From the NCBI GenBank assembly GCA_037893245.1, contig JBAIAA010000509.1, forward strand, positions 1,346,729 to 1,410,728: a DNA stretch of 64,000 nt, written 5' to 3'. A program made the position numbers and the translations under genes. The stretch is from Crossaster papposus. Taxonomy: Eukaryota > Echinodermata > Asteroidea > Velatida > Solasteridae. The notes below the pieces were generated by a model, which did no database searches, was not told where the DNA came from, and saw nothing but the letters and a program-made list of their open reading frames with translations. This document shows positions 20,573-32,243 of this stretch, in pieces (the stretch's first letter is position 1; each line of letters begins with the position of its first letter).

Positions 20573-22584
20573 TACCTTATTTAAGGATTTTCAGAATGCA
20601 TTATATCTATGTTCATGGATTTCTGTGATTGATTGCTTCTCCCAATTGTTCATATTGATCGTTCTGTTGGAAATAAAAATAAAAATAAAACTGAAACTGA
20701 AACCTATTTTCCACAGAACATACTAAATCAAAGCCTTTTTGCGAATTATGTAGATTAAGTTGGTACTAAGGCATACAATTCTAACAATTATTGTTTTATT
20801 GGGTAGAATATCCTTTCTCGAGTAAAATGATCAGCAAGATCACCAATTTAGGGTAAGGAAATTGGATTCTACTGTGCTTTCTTTGTGTAAGGCAATGTCG
20901 TTTTCAAAATATACTACTTTAGCAACCGTAGTCAATCTTGAAGCAACGAGAAATTTGCACATGACGGCTTCCCATAGCATCAGCTGTGTTAACACTTAAC
21001 AACGCAGTTTAATGAGAACAGTCATTGCTAACTGTAAATGGGGAGCCATCATGCGCAAATATGTCGCTCGTTCAAGCATGTCCCCCAAATCTATAAAAAT
21101 AGGAACATGAGTACAGTCGATATGACGTCATCATTTTAGCCTCTCGACCAATCAGAACGCTGCATTTGAGCCTCATTAGCATATTGGAGGAGCCAAGTTA
21201 AAGAGCAGACGGGACCGTTCCCATTCGTGTGGAAGGGGGGTTGATTCGCGTAAGCGAATGCAAATACGATACTAACAATAGATAATTGATTTAATCGTAT
21301 GTAAATAATGAGTTTCAATTTGTATGGATATTTTAGAAGAGACTGTTAGCGTCGCAGTAAAGAATCAACCATGAAATAAATTGTCACTGAGCTCGACGCA
21401 CATCGTTTAGAATGGAACAACCCGTATTGTGACTGACTCATAGTCGATGATTGTGCAATCGCATGGGCCACTGTTTTCGTGTACAGACATGACAAAAAGT
21501 GTATCGGTCGTGTTTGTGATCGCTGCAGAAATTAAAGACGTGTTATGTAACAGTATTGAATATTGCTGGTACAATGTAAAAACACTCTCCAGTAAACAGC
21601 CTACTCGCACGGCACATGATGTTCACGGTAAATTCTATAGAGCTAATAATCCACACGTCCGTACTAGAGTGGGGTGGGCCGGGCCGGAGTATTGGTCAGC
21701 CCATGGAGGAATAAGAAGGAACAGATGTGGTTTGCCCACAAATGGTCGCACCGATATTGGTCATGACATGGCTTATCGGGAGAGAGACACCAGTCTCACG
21801 AAAAGTATACTCTGCAGTGCTGCCAAAACCATTCAAGTAAAATTGTACGCAAAATACATGGTATCAATCATGCACGGCGGTTGTAGAAAACACAGTACTC
21901 ACCAGCAAAACAATAATCAACACGATATTTCCGTTTATTTGCACCGTAATAATTATTGCGTAGTTTAGGATATCTTTCAAAACCGCCGTTCTTGTCGTAC
22001 AATGGTGACAAAAGTGACAGAAATACACAATAATGTGGACAAAAACATACCATTTTGCACCATAAAGTTTCGTTGTCTGACATTTGTTGTTGTTAGTCGA
22101 ACCATAGCTCCATGGTCGAACTATAGTTAACCATGGTGGAAGGAATAATCCTTGATCGAGCTTAATTGCTCCTGTATTGTGACGAGTTTGTCCCTATACG
22201 TGTTGTCCACGTACGTGTACACAACCTGTTAATAGAACTGTTGGTTTAATTGTGCATGGTTCAATGGGTCTTAGAATTTAACGGGGATCTCCATGGCACC
22301 TGTTGTTTTTTCCCGATTTGTTAGAACTGCACCCTTTTCTTTCCTGGGGCTGTAATAACAGTAACGTAAAACAACAAGTTAACTTAAATTGAAACATAAT
22401 AACGGAACAGAGAAACTCAGATTTAATCTAACCGTGTTTGTTTAATCTGTTATCTCTACACTGGAGCGATACAAGACAAATTAGAACTTCCCTTTTGACC
22501 CGAGTTACTAGGGTGCGACCTGGTTTTGAGTGCGTAAGTGCGACACAATAATGGTATTAGAACTTGAATAACAAATTAGTAAAA

Positions 22585-22760
22585 AAGATCAACAAATGAC
22601 TAAATAGAGCAGCGAATAAGTAAATAGAGCAGCAAATGAGTAAACAATGAGTAAAATAGAGCAACAAATGAGTAAAAAGAGCAACAAATTAGTAAAAAGA
22701 GCAGCAAATGAGTCAAATGAGCAGCAATTAAGTAGAAGGGGCACACAAAGTGTAAAAGAA
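22585..22760. repeat. Minisatellite GAGCAACAAATGAGTAAAAA, left arm
   Basis: About eight tandem diverged units of 18-23 bp (GAGCAGCAAATGAGTAAA-type). The array is mirrored in the right arm at about 27,870-28,050. Confidence 0.8.
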
Positions 22761-23425
22761 GCACAAACAGCAAGGAATTAGTAAAAATGGGTAGTTATAT
22801 ATTAAACGATTTCCTCCGTTCCTTGCCATTCGGAGATTAACCTTCAAATACTTCCCTATTGCCACCGTGTCAATATAGGCCGGGGTCGCCATAGAATTGG
22901 TTGTTTGTTTTGCCAATTATCACACATATACGTACGACTGATCTTTGCACTCAAGCAAGAGCCACGTAGTGATGTGTCGTTTCCTAACCCTTTTTTGTGT
23001 TTACTTTTAATTGTTATTATACATATTTTTTGTATAATTATTTTGTTTGGCAAATAATGGTAGCCGACAGCCCCTCTTAAAAGAGCGAGCATCTCCCTTC
23101 CTTCTCACTTCGTTTGCTTAAATACGCACCGAAAAAGATCATCATGACTAAGTTTGACGTTTTGCCGAGTTGGTGACGTTTGATTTTATTCCCCAATATC
23201 ATTTGCAACTTATATCGCTGTCCTCAATGTAACGTAAAAGTATGAAATAACCATAATGGATTACTGTAAGAATGACTAACAGAGGTGACTCTTTGTATAT
23301 TATTTTGTTTTCTATCAAAAGAACAAGATTATTATTTTTAATACTGTAGTTTATTATTGTTAATACAGTAGATTCTTTGAAACTATTAGTCTTTAATCAT
23401 CAATGTCTTCCTCGTTATCTTCCTG

Positions 23426-23770
23426 TTAATCTTGCTGGAACAGTCCGTTAAATTTGGCCGTGTGTTTAAGCATTACTCTGCTCAGGGCCTTGTTTATTTC
23501 CACGCCTTTGTTTACTTTTTCTTCTACATCTTCCACGATATATTGATGAGTGTCATTATCTTTCAGATGTAGGAAACTTGACAAAAAATCCTCGTAGTTG
23601 TTGAAAAAGATTCGCTTGACTGCCCAGAGGGTCTTCCTGCTGGCTTTTTCCATGGCTCGATCTTCATCCATACCCCGGTCGACGTACTTTTCGTATTTGT
23701 TATTCAACATCTCCGATGTGGATTCTTTGGCTTCTGCCAACCAGTCTTTATAGGCGGCATTGTCTTCCAA
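23426..23770 (-). CDS. Unrecognised acidic/helical protein fragment, left-arm copy
   Basis: A 114-codon frame from an internal ATG; the frame stays open further upstream to about 23,839 and there reads a very acidic stretch (EVEYDDESSDEDES). The main part is charged and predicted helical (EKYVDRGMDEDRAMEKA, then FFNNYEDFLSSFLHLKDN). The TAA stop at 23,426 is followed in frame by QEDNEEDIDD and a second stop, suggesting that the first stop is a mutation in a longer acidic tail. The protein is identical to the right-arm copy. I do not recognise the family. No start codon precedes the acidic stretch, so this is probably the C-terminal part of a larger protein, possibly from a mobile element. Confidence 0.5.
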   Translation of the reverse strand: MEDNAAYKDWLAEAKESTSEMLNNKYEKYVDRGMDEDRAMEKASRKTLWAVKRIFFNNYEDFLSSFLHLKDNDTHQYIVEDVEEKVNKGVEINKALSRVMLKHTAKFNGLFQQD

Positions 23771-23987
23771 TTCGGAACTAGACTCGTCTTCATCAGATGA
23801 TTCGTCATCATATTCTACCTCCGTTTCAGATTCCGCACATCAAAAAAACTTCAAAATTTTACAAGGTTCAGAAATTGCAATATACAAACAACAGTTCTGT
23901 ATTTGAATGAACTGCACGGACGATGAACCCATTCCGTTGTTTTTATGATCATCCTTCACACGATGGCGTTTTCTTACATGCTTGCCT

Positions 23988-24345
23988 ACACACATTCGCA
24001 TTTTTGTATCACTGTGGAGACATGGCTTTGTTCTCGTGTACAAAATGGTTAGAAAGTCGAGCACGTTTTTCAAAATGCTCCCATTTTAACCATAATTTTT
24101 TTTCCTGGGTTGAAATTTCGACCCAATATACCCTATATTATACCCTAACCCAAACACTAACCCTAACCCACATCCTAATCCTAGTTTTTGAGTAATTTAA
24201 TCAAAATCCAATAATCTAATTCGTGAAATTCCCAATGGAGACCTATTCATCTATAGAAATTTACCCTCCGGAGACGTTTTGTCTCCATTGTACACATTGT
24301 GTTCATGTCTCCAGAGGGTACGGTATTTCGCACCATAATATTTGA
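23988..24345. other. Left-arm-only segment with telomere-like words
   Basis: This part has no counterpart in the right arm of the palindrome. It contains degenerate CCCTAA-type words at 24,135-24,175 (TACCCTAACCCAAACACTAA, CCCTAACCCACATCC) and an inverted pair GGAGACGTTTTGTCTCC/GTCTCCAGAGGGTA around 24,270-24,320. It is either an insertion into the left arm or sequence lost from the right. Confidence 0.55.
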
Positions 24346-25070
24346 AATACTGCATATTGCTTATATTCAATAATAGACTTGGTTAGTACCTTTCCACTGA
24401 TGTTGTTAGGGGTGGGACTTTACAAGAAGATGGTTTGTAACTTCATTCGCCATTTCTTATAGCTGTGATATTCAATATACATGCATATATCCATACACGA
24501 TTGTTGATTAATTTACTCAAAGTTTTAAGGCCTAAAAGTGGCAGACATACTCGCCTACAGTAATTTACGAGACATTGGGAAAATCTAGCGCGAACGAAAA
24601 GCTAGAATGGGGATAATAGCTGATAGTGACATTCACCCTTAGAGGTTTTTTTTTTTTCAGCTTCCCTTTTTACCTGAAATTTTTTAAATGTCATTGCTCA
24701 GTGTTCAGGACACGTACGCCCGATGGAATGATCGATGCAGGGGTGTTTTTTTTTGTTAACTGTACAATACCTGGGAACACAGTTCATGCTGCTATGGAAA
24801 CCCACACAACACAACATTGCAGTGTCAAATGTCAACCTAAACGCACAATGATGTTGTCCCAGACAACCTCGCCCTTTTATCCTAAAGAGAAATTGAACCA
24901 GAGCTCCGACATCAAAATTACTTCAAAATTTTACAAGGTTCATAAATTGCAATATACAAACAACAGTTCTGTATTTGAATGGACTACACGGACGATGAAC
25001 CCATTCAGTTGTTTTTATGATCATCCTTCACACAATGGCGTTTTCTTACATGTATGCCTACATATTTGAA

Positions 25071-25608
25071 GTACTGCATATTACTCATATATTCAGTCTG
25101 TTCATCATAATTATAGGAACTCTGATTTTGTGCTTAAATATTCAGTCGCAGATTGGCTATAGCATATGAACGTATTGCACACATGTATTACCATTTTCAG
25201 TGAATATATCCCACCCACTATCTGTTCCCAATGCTCAAAACTTAAGGAGTGTGACTTTCAATGATCAAGTTGTTTTTTAGTTTTTTTTTTTACAAAAGCA
25301 CCCCCAATAACTTTCCCCCAAAGTTGTGCATCTTAGTCAACAATGGACTTTCTGATTGGTTAGTACCTTTCCACTGATGTCTTTGGGGGTTGGGCCTTTA
25401 CAAGAAGATGGTTTGTAACTTCATTCGCCATTTCTTATAGCTGTGATATTCAATATACATGCACTGCACATCTATTCATACATGATTGTTGCTCAAAAGT
25501 GGCAGGCATAATTTACGAGACTTTAGGGAAATCTAGTGCAAACGGAAAGCTAGAAAGGGGATAATAGCTGATAGCGACATTCACCCTTAAAGGTTTTTTT
25601 TTTCAGTA
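25071..25608. repeat. Central spacer of the palindrome
   Basis: The innermost paired sequence (CTTACATGTATGCCTACATA at 25,045 against TATGTAGGCCTACATGTAAG near 25,616) encloses about 540 bp. This spacer is a direct, diverged repeat of left-arm sequence at 24,340-24,640 (TTAGTACCTTTCCACTGATG, CAAGAAGATGGTTTGTAACT), so the palindrome centre holds at least three copies of one module. Confidence 0.7.
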
Positions 25609-26845
25609 CTTCAAATATGTAGGCCTACATGTAAGAAAACGCCATCGTGTGAAGGATGATCATAAAAACAACTGAATGGGTTCATCATCCGTGCAGTCCA
25701 TTCAAATACAGAACTGCGAAATGATGTTAATAAATTTGATTTGAATTGAATTGAATTGTTTGTTTATTGCAATTTATGAACCTTGTAACATTTTGAAGTA
25801 ATTTTGATGTCGGAGCTCTGGTTCAATTTCTCTTTAGGATAAAAGGGCGAGGTTGTCTGGGACAACATCATTGTGCGTTTAGGTTGACATTTGACACTGC
25901 AATGTTGTGTTGTGTGGGTTTCCATAGCAGCATGAACTGTGTTCCCAGGTATTGTACAGTTAACAAACAAAAACACCCCTGCATCGATCATTCCATCGGG
26001 CGTACGTGTCCTGAACACTGAGCAATGACATTTAAAAAATTTCAGGTAAAAAGGGAAGCTGAAAAAAACAAACCTCTAAGGGTGAATGTCACTATCAGCT
26101 ATTATCCCCATTCTAGCTTTTCGTTCGCGCTAGATTTCCCCAATGTCTCGTAAATTACTGTAGGCGAGTATGTCTGCCACTTTTAGGCCTTAAAACTTTG
26201 AGTAAATTAATCAACAATCGTGTATGGATATATGCATGTATATTGAATATCACAGCTATAAGAAATGGCGAATGAAGTTACAAACCATCTTCTTGTAAAG
26301 TCCCACCCCTAACAACATCAGTGGAAAGGTACTAACCAAGTCTATTATTGACTAAGATACACAACTTTTAGGGGGGGGGGGGGGGGTATCAGGGGTGCTT
26401 AAAAAACACCAAATTTATCATTGAAAATCACACTCCTTAAGTCTGAGCATTAGGGACAGAGTGGGGTATATTCACTGAAAATGGTAATAAACGTAGGCAA
26501 TACGTACATGTACATGTACATATGCTAGCCAATATGTGACTGAATAATTGAGCTCAAAGTCAGAGTTCCTATAATTATGACGAACAGACTGAATATAAGT
26601 AATATGCAGTATTTCAAATATTATGTAGGCATACATGTAAGAAAACGCCATCGTGTGAAGGATGATCATAAAAACAACTGAATGGGTTCATCGTCCGTGC
26701 AGTTCATTCAAATACAGAACTGTTGTTTGTATATTGCAATTTCTGAACCTTGTAAAATTTTGAAGTTTTTTTGATGTGCGGAATCTGAAACGGAGGTAGA
26801 ATATGATGACGAATCATCTGATGAAGACGAGTCTATAGTTCCGAA

Positions 26846-27190
26846 TTGGAAGACAATGCCGCCTATAAAGACTGGTTGGCAGAAGCCAAAGAGTCCACAT
26901 CGGAGATGTTGAATAACAAATACGAAAAGTACGTCGACCGGGGTATGGATGAAGATCGAGCCATGGAAAAAGCCAGCAGGAAGACCCTCTGGGCAGTCAA
27001 GCGAATCTTTTTCAACAACTACGAGGATTTTTTGTCAAGTTTCCTACATCTGAAAGATAATGACACGCATCAATATATCGTGGAAGATGTAGAAGAAAAA
27101 GTAAACAAAGGCGTGGAAATAAACAAGGCCCTGAGCAGAGTAATGCTTAAACACACGGCCAAATTTAACGGACTGTTCCAGCAAGATTAA
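26846..27190 (+). CDS. Unrecognised acidic/helical protein fragment, right-arm copy
   Basis: The mirror copy of the frame at 23,426-23,770, with identical 114-residue translation from the same internal ATG. Upstream, a 2-bp TA insertion (GAGTCTATAGTTCC here, GAGTCTAGTTCC on the left) breaks the acidic N-terminal extension that is open in the left arm, so the left copy is closer to the ancestor at this point. The in-frame TAA after FQQD and the acidic continuation are shared by both arms and therefore predate the duplication or its last homogenisation. Function unknown. Confidence 0.45.
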   Translation: MEDNAAYKDWLAEAKESTSEMLNNKYEKYVDRGMDEDRAMEKASRKTLWAVKRIFFNNYEDFLSSFLHLKDNDTHQYIVEDVEEKVNKGVEINKALSRVMLKHTAKFNGLFQQD

Positions 27191-27869
27191 CAGGAAGATA
27201 ACGAGGAAGACATTGATGATTAAAGACTAATAGTTTCAAAGAATCTACTGTATTAACAATAATAAACTACAGTATTAAAAATAATAATCTTGTTCTTTTG
27301 GTAGAAAACAAAATAATATACAAAGAGTCACCTCTGTTAGTCATTCTTACAGTAATCCATTATGGTTATTTCATACTTTTACGTTACATTGAGGACAGCG
27401 ATATAAGTTGCAAATGATATTGGGGAATAAAATCAAACGTCACCAACTCGGCAAAACGTCAAACTTAGTCATGATGATCTTTTTCGGTGCGTATTTAAGC
27501 AAACGAAGTGAGAAGGAAGGGAGATGCTCGCTCTTTTAAGAGGGGCTGTCGGCTACCATTATTTGCCAAACAAAATAATTATACAAAAAATATGTATAAT
27601 AACAATTAAAAGTAAACACAAAAAAGGGTTAGGAAACGACACATCACTACTTGGCTCTTGCTCGAGTGCAAAGATCAGTCGTACGTATATGTGTGATAAT
27701 TGGCAAAACAAACAACCAATTCTATGGCGACCCCGGCCTATATTGACACGGTGGCAATAGGGAAGTATTTGAAGGTTAATCTCCGAATGGCAAGGAACGG
27801 AGGAAATCGTTTAATATATAACTACCCATTTTTACTAATTCCTTGCTGTTTGTGCTTCTTTTACACTTT

Positions 27870-28050
27870 GTGTGCCCCTTCTACTTAATTGCTGCTCATT
27901 TGACTCATTTGCTGCTCTTTTTACTAATTTGTTGCTCTTTTTACTCATTTGTTGCTCTATTTTACTCATTGTTTACTCATTTGCTGCTCTATTTACTTAT
28001 TCGCTGCTCTATTTAGTCATTTGTTGATCTTTTTTACTAATTTGTTATTC
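27870..28050. repeat. Minisatellite, right-arm mirror copy
   Basis: Tandem TTTGCTGCTCTATTTACT-type units, the reverse complement of the array at 22,585-22,760, with the same unit order. Confidence 0.8.
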
Positions 28051-29609
28051 AAGTTCTAATACCATTATTGTGTCGCACTTACGCACTCAAAACCAGGTCG
28101 CACCCTAGTAACTCGGGTCAAAAGGGAAGTTCTAATTTGTCTTGTATCGCTCCAGTGTAGAGATAACAGATTAAACAAACACGGTTAGATTAAATCTGAG
28201 TTTCTCTGTTCCGTTATTATGTTTCAATTTAAGTTAACTTGTTGTTTTACGTTACTGTTATTACAGCCCCAGGAAAGAAAAGGGTGCAGTTCTAACAAAT
28301 CGGGAAAAAACAACAGGTGCCATGGAGATCCCCGTTAAATTCTAAGACCCATTGAACCATGCACAATTAAACCAACAGTTCTATTAACAGGTTGTGTACA
28401 CGTACGTGGACAACACGTAGGGACAAACTCGTCACAATACAGGAGCAATTAAGCTCGATCAAGGATTATTCCTTCCACCATGGTTAACCATAGTTCGACC
28501 ATGGAGCTATGGTTCGACTAACAACAACAAATGTCAGACAACGAAACTTTATGGTGCAAAATGGTATGTTTTTGTCCACATTATTGTGTAATTCTGTCAC
28601 TTTTGTCACCATTGTACGACAAGAACGGCGGTTTTGAAAGATATCCTAAACTACGCAATAATTATTACGGTGCAAATAAACGGAAATATCGTGTTGATTA
28701 TTGTTTTGCTGGTGAGTACTGTGTTTTCTACAACCGCCGTGCATGATTGATACCATGTATTTTGCGTACAATTTTACTTGAATGGTTTTGGCAGCACTGC
28801 AGAGTATACTTTTCGTGAGACTGGTGTCTCTCTCCCGATAAGCCATGTCATGACCAATATCGGTGCGACCATTTGTGGGCAAACCACATCTGTTCCTTCT
28901 TATTCCTCCATGGGCTGACCAATACTCCGGCCCGGCCCACCCCACTCTAGTACGGACGTGTGGATTATTAGCTCTATAGAATTTACCGTGAACATCATGT
29001 GCCGTGCGAGTAGGCTGTTTACTGGAGAGTGTTTTTACATTGTACCAGCAATATTCAATACTGTTACATAACACGTCTTTAATTTCTGCAGCGATCACAA
29101 ACACGACCGATACACTTTTTGTCATGTCTGTACACGAAAACAGTGGCCCATGCGATTGCACAATCATCGACTATGAGTCAGTCACAATACGGGTTGTTCC
29201 ATTCTAAACGATGTGCGTCGAGCTCAGTGACAATTTATTTCATGGTTGATTCTTTACTGCGACGCTAACAGTCTCTTCTAAAATATCCATACAAATTGAA
29301 ACTCATTATTTACATACGATTAAATCAATTATCTATTGTTAGTATCGTATTTGCATTCGCTTACGCGAATCAACCCCCCTTCCACACGAATGGGAACGGT
29401 CCCGTCTGCTCTTTAACTTGGCTCCTCCAATATGCTAATGAGGCTCAAATGCAGCGTTCTGATTGGTCGAGAGGCTAAAATGATGACGTCATATCGACTG
29501 TACTCATGTTCCTATTTTTATAGATTTGGGGGACATGCTTGAACGAGCGACATATTTGCGCATGATGGCTCCCCATTTACAGTTAGCAATGACTGTTCTC
29601 ATTAAACTG

Positions 29610-29808
29610 TTCTTGTCTTGCATTACGATCGAGGATCGAAACACAAAAGAGAACAAAGGGAACAAAGGATCCTCGATCGACGGTTTGCTTGTCCGAATTC
29701 TGTCCTCGATCGACGGTGCAAGCGCTAAGCAATGGGGATTGGGTTAAGTAAAGGAAGAAAGGAAAACACAATATCGATCCTCGGTCGTTATGTGGTTCAC
29801 GACTGTGT
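29610..29808. mobile_element. Small inverted-repeat insertion present only in the right arm
   Basis: The left arm reads CTTAACAACGCAGTTTAATG without interruption, while the right arm has about 199 extra bp at the equivalent point. The extra DNA has inverted ends CATTACGATCGAGGATCGA (29,621) and TCGATCCTCGGTCGTTATG (29,774-29,792) plus two internal CTCGATCGACGGT words. It is most simply a MITE-like insertion after arm formation; loss from the left arm is the alternative. Target duplication is not clear. Confidence 0.6.
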
Positions 29809-30242
29809 GCGTTGTTAAGTGTTAACACAGCTGATGCTATGGGAAGCCGTCATGTGCAAATTTCTCGTTGCTTCAAGATTGACTACGGTTGCTAAAGTAG
29901 TATATTTTGAAAACGACATTGCCTTACACAAAGAAAGCACAGTAGAATCAAATTGCCTTACCCTAAATTGGTGATCTTGCTGATCATTTTACTCGAGAAA
30001 GGATATTCTACCCAATAAAACAATAATTGTTAGAATTGTATGCCTTAGTACCAACTTAATCTACATAATTCGCAAAAAGGCTTTGATTTAGTATGTTCTG
30101 TGGAAAATAGGTTTCAGTTTCAGTTTTAGTTTTATTTTTATTTCCAACAGAACGATCAATATGAACAATTGGGAGAAGCAATCAATCACAGAAATCCATG
30201 AACATAGATATAATGCATTCTGAAAATCCTTAAATAAGGTAG

Positions 30243-31583
30243 ATGTGTATATACTCATGATAGTAAGAATGCCACCAAATGCAAAAGAATAGCGTAAATT
30301 AGAACTTTTAAAGGGGTCCTACAAACTTGGTAATTAGCACCTTCTGAAATTGATTCTTATGAAAGATACGACTCACCGGGGGAAAATGCGCTTTTGTCCG
30401 CTCTGTCCCCCAAATTCGTTAAAGTAGAAACGGATTCAAATACAATATTATATAAATGGAAAGCTTACGACCTCAGTAATTTTTTTAAAAATATTTCAGA
30501 TTTTTATGATAATCAATCAGGTCGTAACAACCAAAAAACTATCCCAAAAACTATCCCAAAAACCATGAATTGTTCATCATTCATTTTCTCGCCCAAATGA
30601 CACCAATAAATCGCCTAAAATAATGTGACGTAAGCGATTGGGAGATTGTCCCCAAAACAAACAAAAGCTCGTACTCACTACATGGAGTCTATATGGCTTT
30701 TGCCGTATAAGTTTGTTGCATTTTTTGATTGTTTTGCATGTCTGTTCTTTGAATTAAATAAAGATAAACTAAAAAGAAAAAAGTGTAATGTTCCTTATTA
30801 CATAAAACTGACGAAAGAAATTATACAGATGAAAGAAATCAATGAAAATTAACACGATATGTCTAAGTAATAACTAATATTGCCGGTGATCATTCGTGCT
30901 ATCGAAAACTGGCCGGCTTAATTGCAGAATACCCTACCATATTGTTAGTCTTCATATATTAGCCGTAGATATATAGACTGTGATTTTATTGTTTGCGATA
31001 ATGGTGATACAGGTATTGAAGATTGTATATTGCAAGTGTTCGTATTCATTTGGTGGATGAAAAGTTGAATTCTACGCCGTTTTGTCCGTCATTGCAGCGC
31101 TGAATTTGGTGTGTTCGTCGCTAATTTGTGACAAATTTAGATGGCTTTCCTGATGATATTTCATGCAAAATTTCTGTTATATTGATAAGCACTGAGTCTT
31201 GTCCATGCCTTTGACTTGTTTCTTGTCTATTATGGTCATTTAGTAGATGAATTAGTTGAATTCTGAGTACTATTTCAGTAACGCAAAAAGTCCAGCCTGT
31301 GTATAGTCCCACACACGTATCTGTATGTACCTTGTGCCCGCTATAGTTAGTAGCTCTTACACCGCTTAGTCTGCTGTCAAAGACCCTATTATATATTTTA
31401 ATCGACAAGACTGATGTCTCGTTCTAAAAATACAAAAGAAAACAATAATTTTTGCTTTTTTAATCAACAAGTGATGTCTCGTTCTAAAAATACAAAAGAA
31501 AAATAATAGTTTTGTGCTTATAATAGTGGAATGTCTCGTGCTAAAAATACAAAAGAAAAACAATAGCTTCGTGCTTAGACTAA
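30243..31583 (+). repeat. 1,341-bp module D, copy 1
   Basis: Nearly identical in sequence and equal in length to 58,198-59,538. It starts ATGTGTATATACTCATGATA directly at the palindrome edge and ends GTGCTTAGACTAA directly at the start of repeat R copy 2. It contains a TTAAAGGGGTCCTACAAAC segment that recalls family-2 MITE ends, and three tandem units near its right end. Open frames of 68, 68 and 95 codons are conserved between copies only because the copies are nearly identical. Part of it (30,755-31,005) also occurs at 44,651-44,906. Confidence 0.85.
31411..31575. repeat. Three tandem ~60-bp units in module D
   Basis: The word ATGTCTCGTTCTAAAAATAC is repeated three times (the third as CTCGTGCTAAAAATAC), each followed by AAAAGAAAA and a diverged AT-rich remainder. 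The same array is present in module D copy 2 at about 59,368-59,530. Confidence 0.75.
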
Positions 31584-31740
31584 CATTACCAGCACGTTGT
31601 CGTGAAAGTTGGTACCTTAATATTTCTACACAAAACCCCCGACACCAGGGGTTTTGTGTACACACCTTATCAGCTTGATCAGACGGTTTTTTACGACCCC
31701 CATGACAGCGGTCAAGCCGCAAGCCTGGGAGATGCCTTTT

Positions 31741-32006
31741 TAGTCCAGTCATACTGCAGCTGGACCTTGAAAAAATTGCAACAGAATTGATTTCAACTGC
31801 TATGGGTTCTATAGACACCCAAGTTTAACATATCAAAAGTCCTCCAAAATCCAAGTGTCGGAAAGCTTTCAAATTTGCATAATTATGTTAATTAGTTCCC
31901 GCCATTAGCTGAAAATTGAAAAAAATGCATATCTTTAAAACAAAGAGGGCTAGCATGCCCAAAATGGTGTCTATACCCATGTTTTCATGGTCAAGGAGTC
32001 TAATGA
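31741..32006 (+). repeat. Left terminal inverted repeat of the 3.2-kb element
   Basis: It matches the reverse complement of 34,708-34,977, including TTGAAAAAATTGCAAC, TATGGGTTCTATAGACACCC, AATTAGTTCCCGCCATTAGC and TTTTCATGGTCAAGGAGTC. A ~10-bp difference lies near the outer end. Confidence 0.9.
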
Positions 32007-32243
32007 TCATAGAATTATGCTTCCTTTGGTATTGCCTGACATTAAATGTTAATGAGCAGCATTAGGTGCCCAATGTTCATAGACGAACAATGCTCATTAG
32101 TCTATTCCAGCGGATTGTAAGCAAGTTTATCAATGGGAGAAACCAAGAAATCCAGAAATTCTGAACCGTTGAGACTCCTACCCCTTGGTTCCACCATAAA
32201 GATGAGTATACAAGCACTGACCATGATGATAACACTTTTCATG

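Larger units (their letters stand above)
20573..30241. repeat. 9.7-kb near-perfect palindrome
   Basis: Left arm 20,573-about 25,070 and right arm about 25,609-30,241 are reverse complements at an identity I judge to be about 99% over the outer 3.5 kb: translations of 60, 62, 67, 173 and 114 codons are identical or differ by one residue between arms. The outer edges are ACCTTATTTAAGGATTTTCA at 20,574 and its complement ending at 30,240. Differences are a segment only in the left arm (about 23,988-24,345), a ~199-bp segment only in the right arm (29,610-29,808), and a central region of repeated modules. It may be a real chromosomal palindrome, a giant foldback element, or an assembly inversion; the sequence alone cannot separate these. 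Confidence 0.9.

Noticed and set aside
21447..21968. 173-codon open frame, mirrored exactly at 28,646-29,167
   Set aside because: Identity between arms reflects the palindrome, not selection. It overlaps a long antisense frame, has no domain I recognise, and its composition is not protein-like. It is kept only as evidence for arm identity.
22585..22760. Regularly spaced repeats as a CRISPR-like array
   Set aside because: Units are contiguous diverged minisatellite copies without unique spacers, in a eukaryotic context.
30394..30852. Two 68-codon frames identical to those at 58,349-58,807
   Set aside because: Conserved because module D is a recent duplicate; no domain, and the 44.6-kb partial copy does not maintain the second frame in full.
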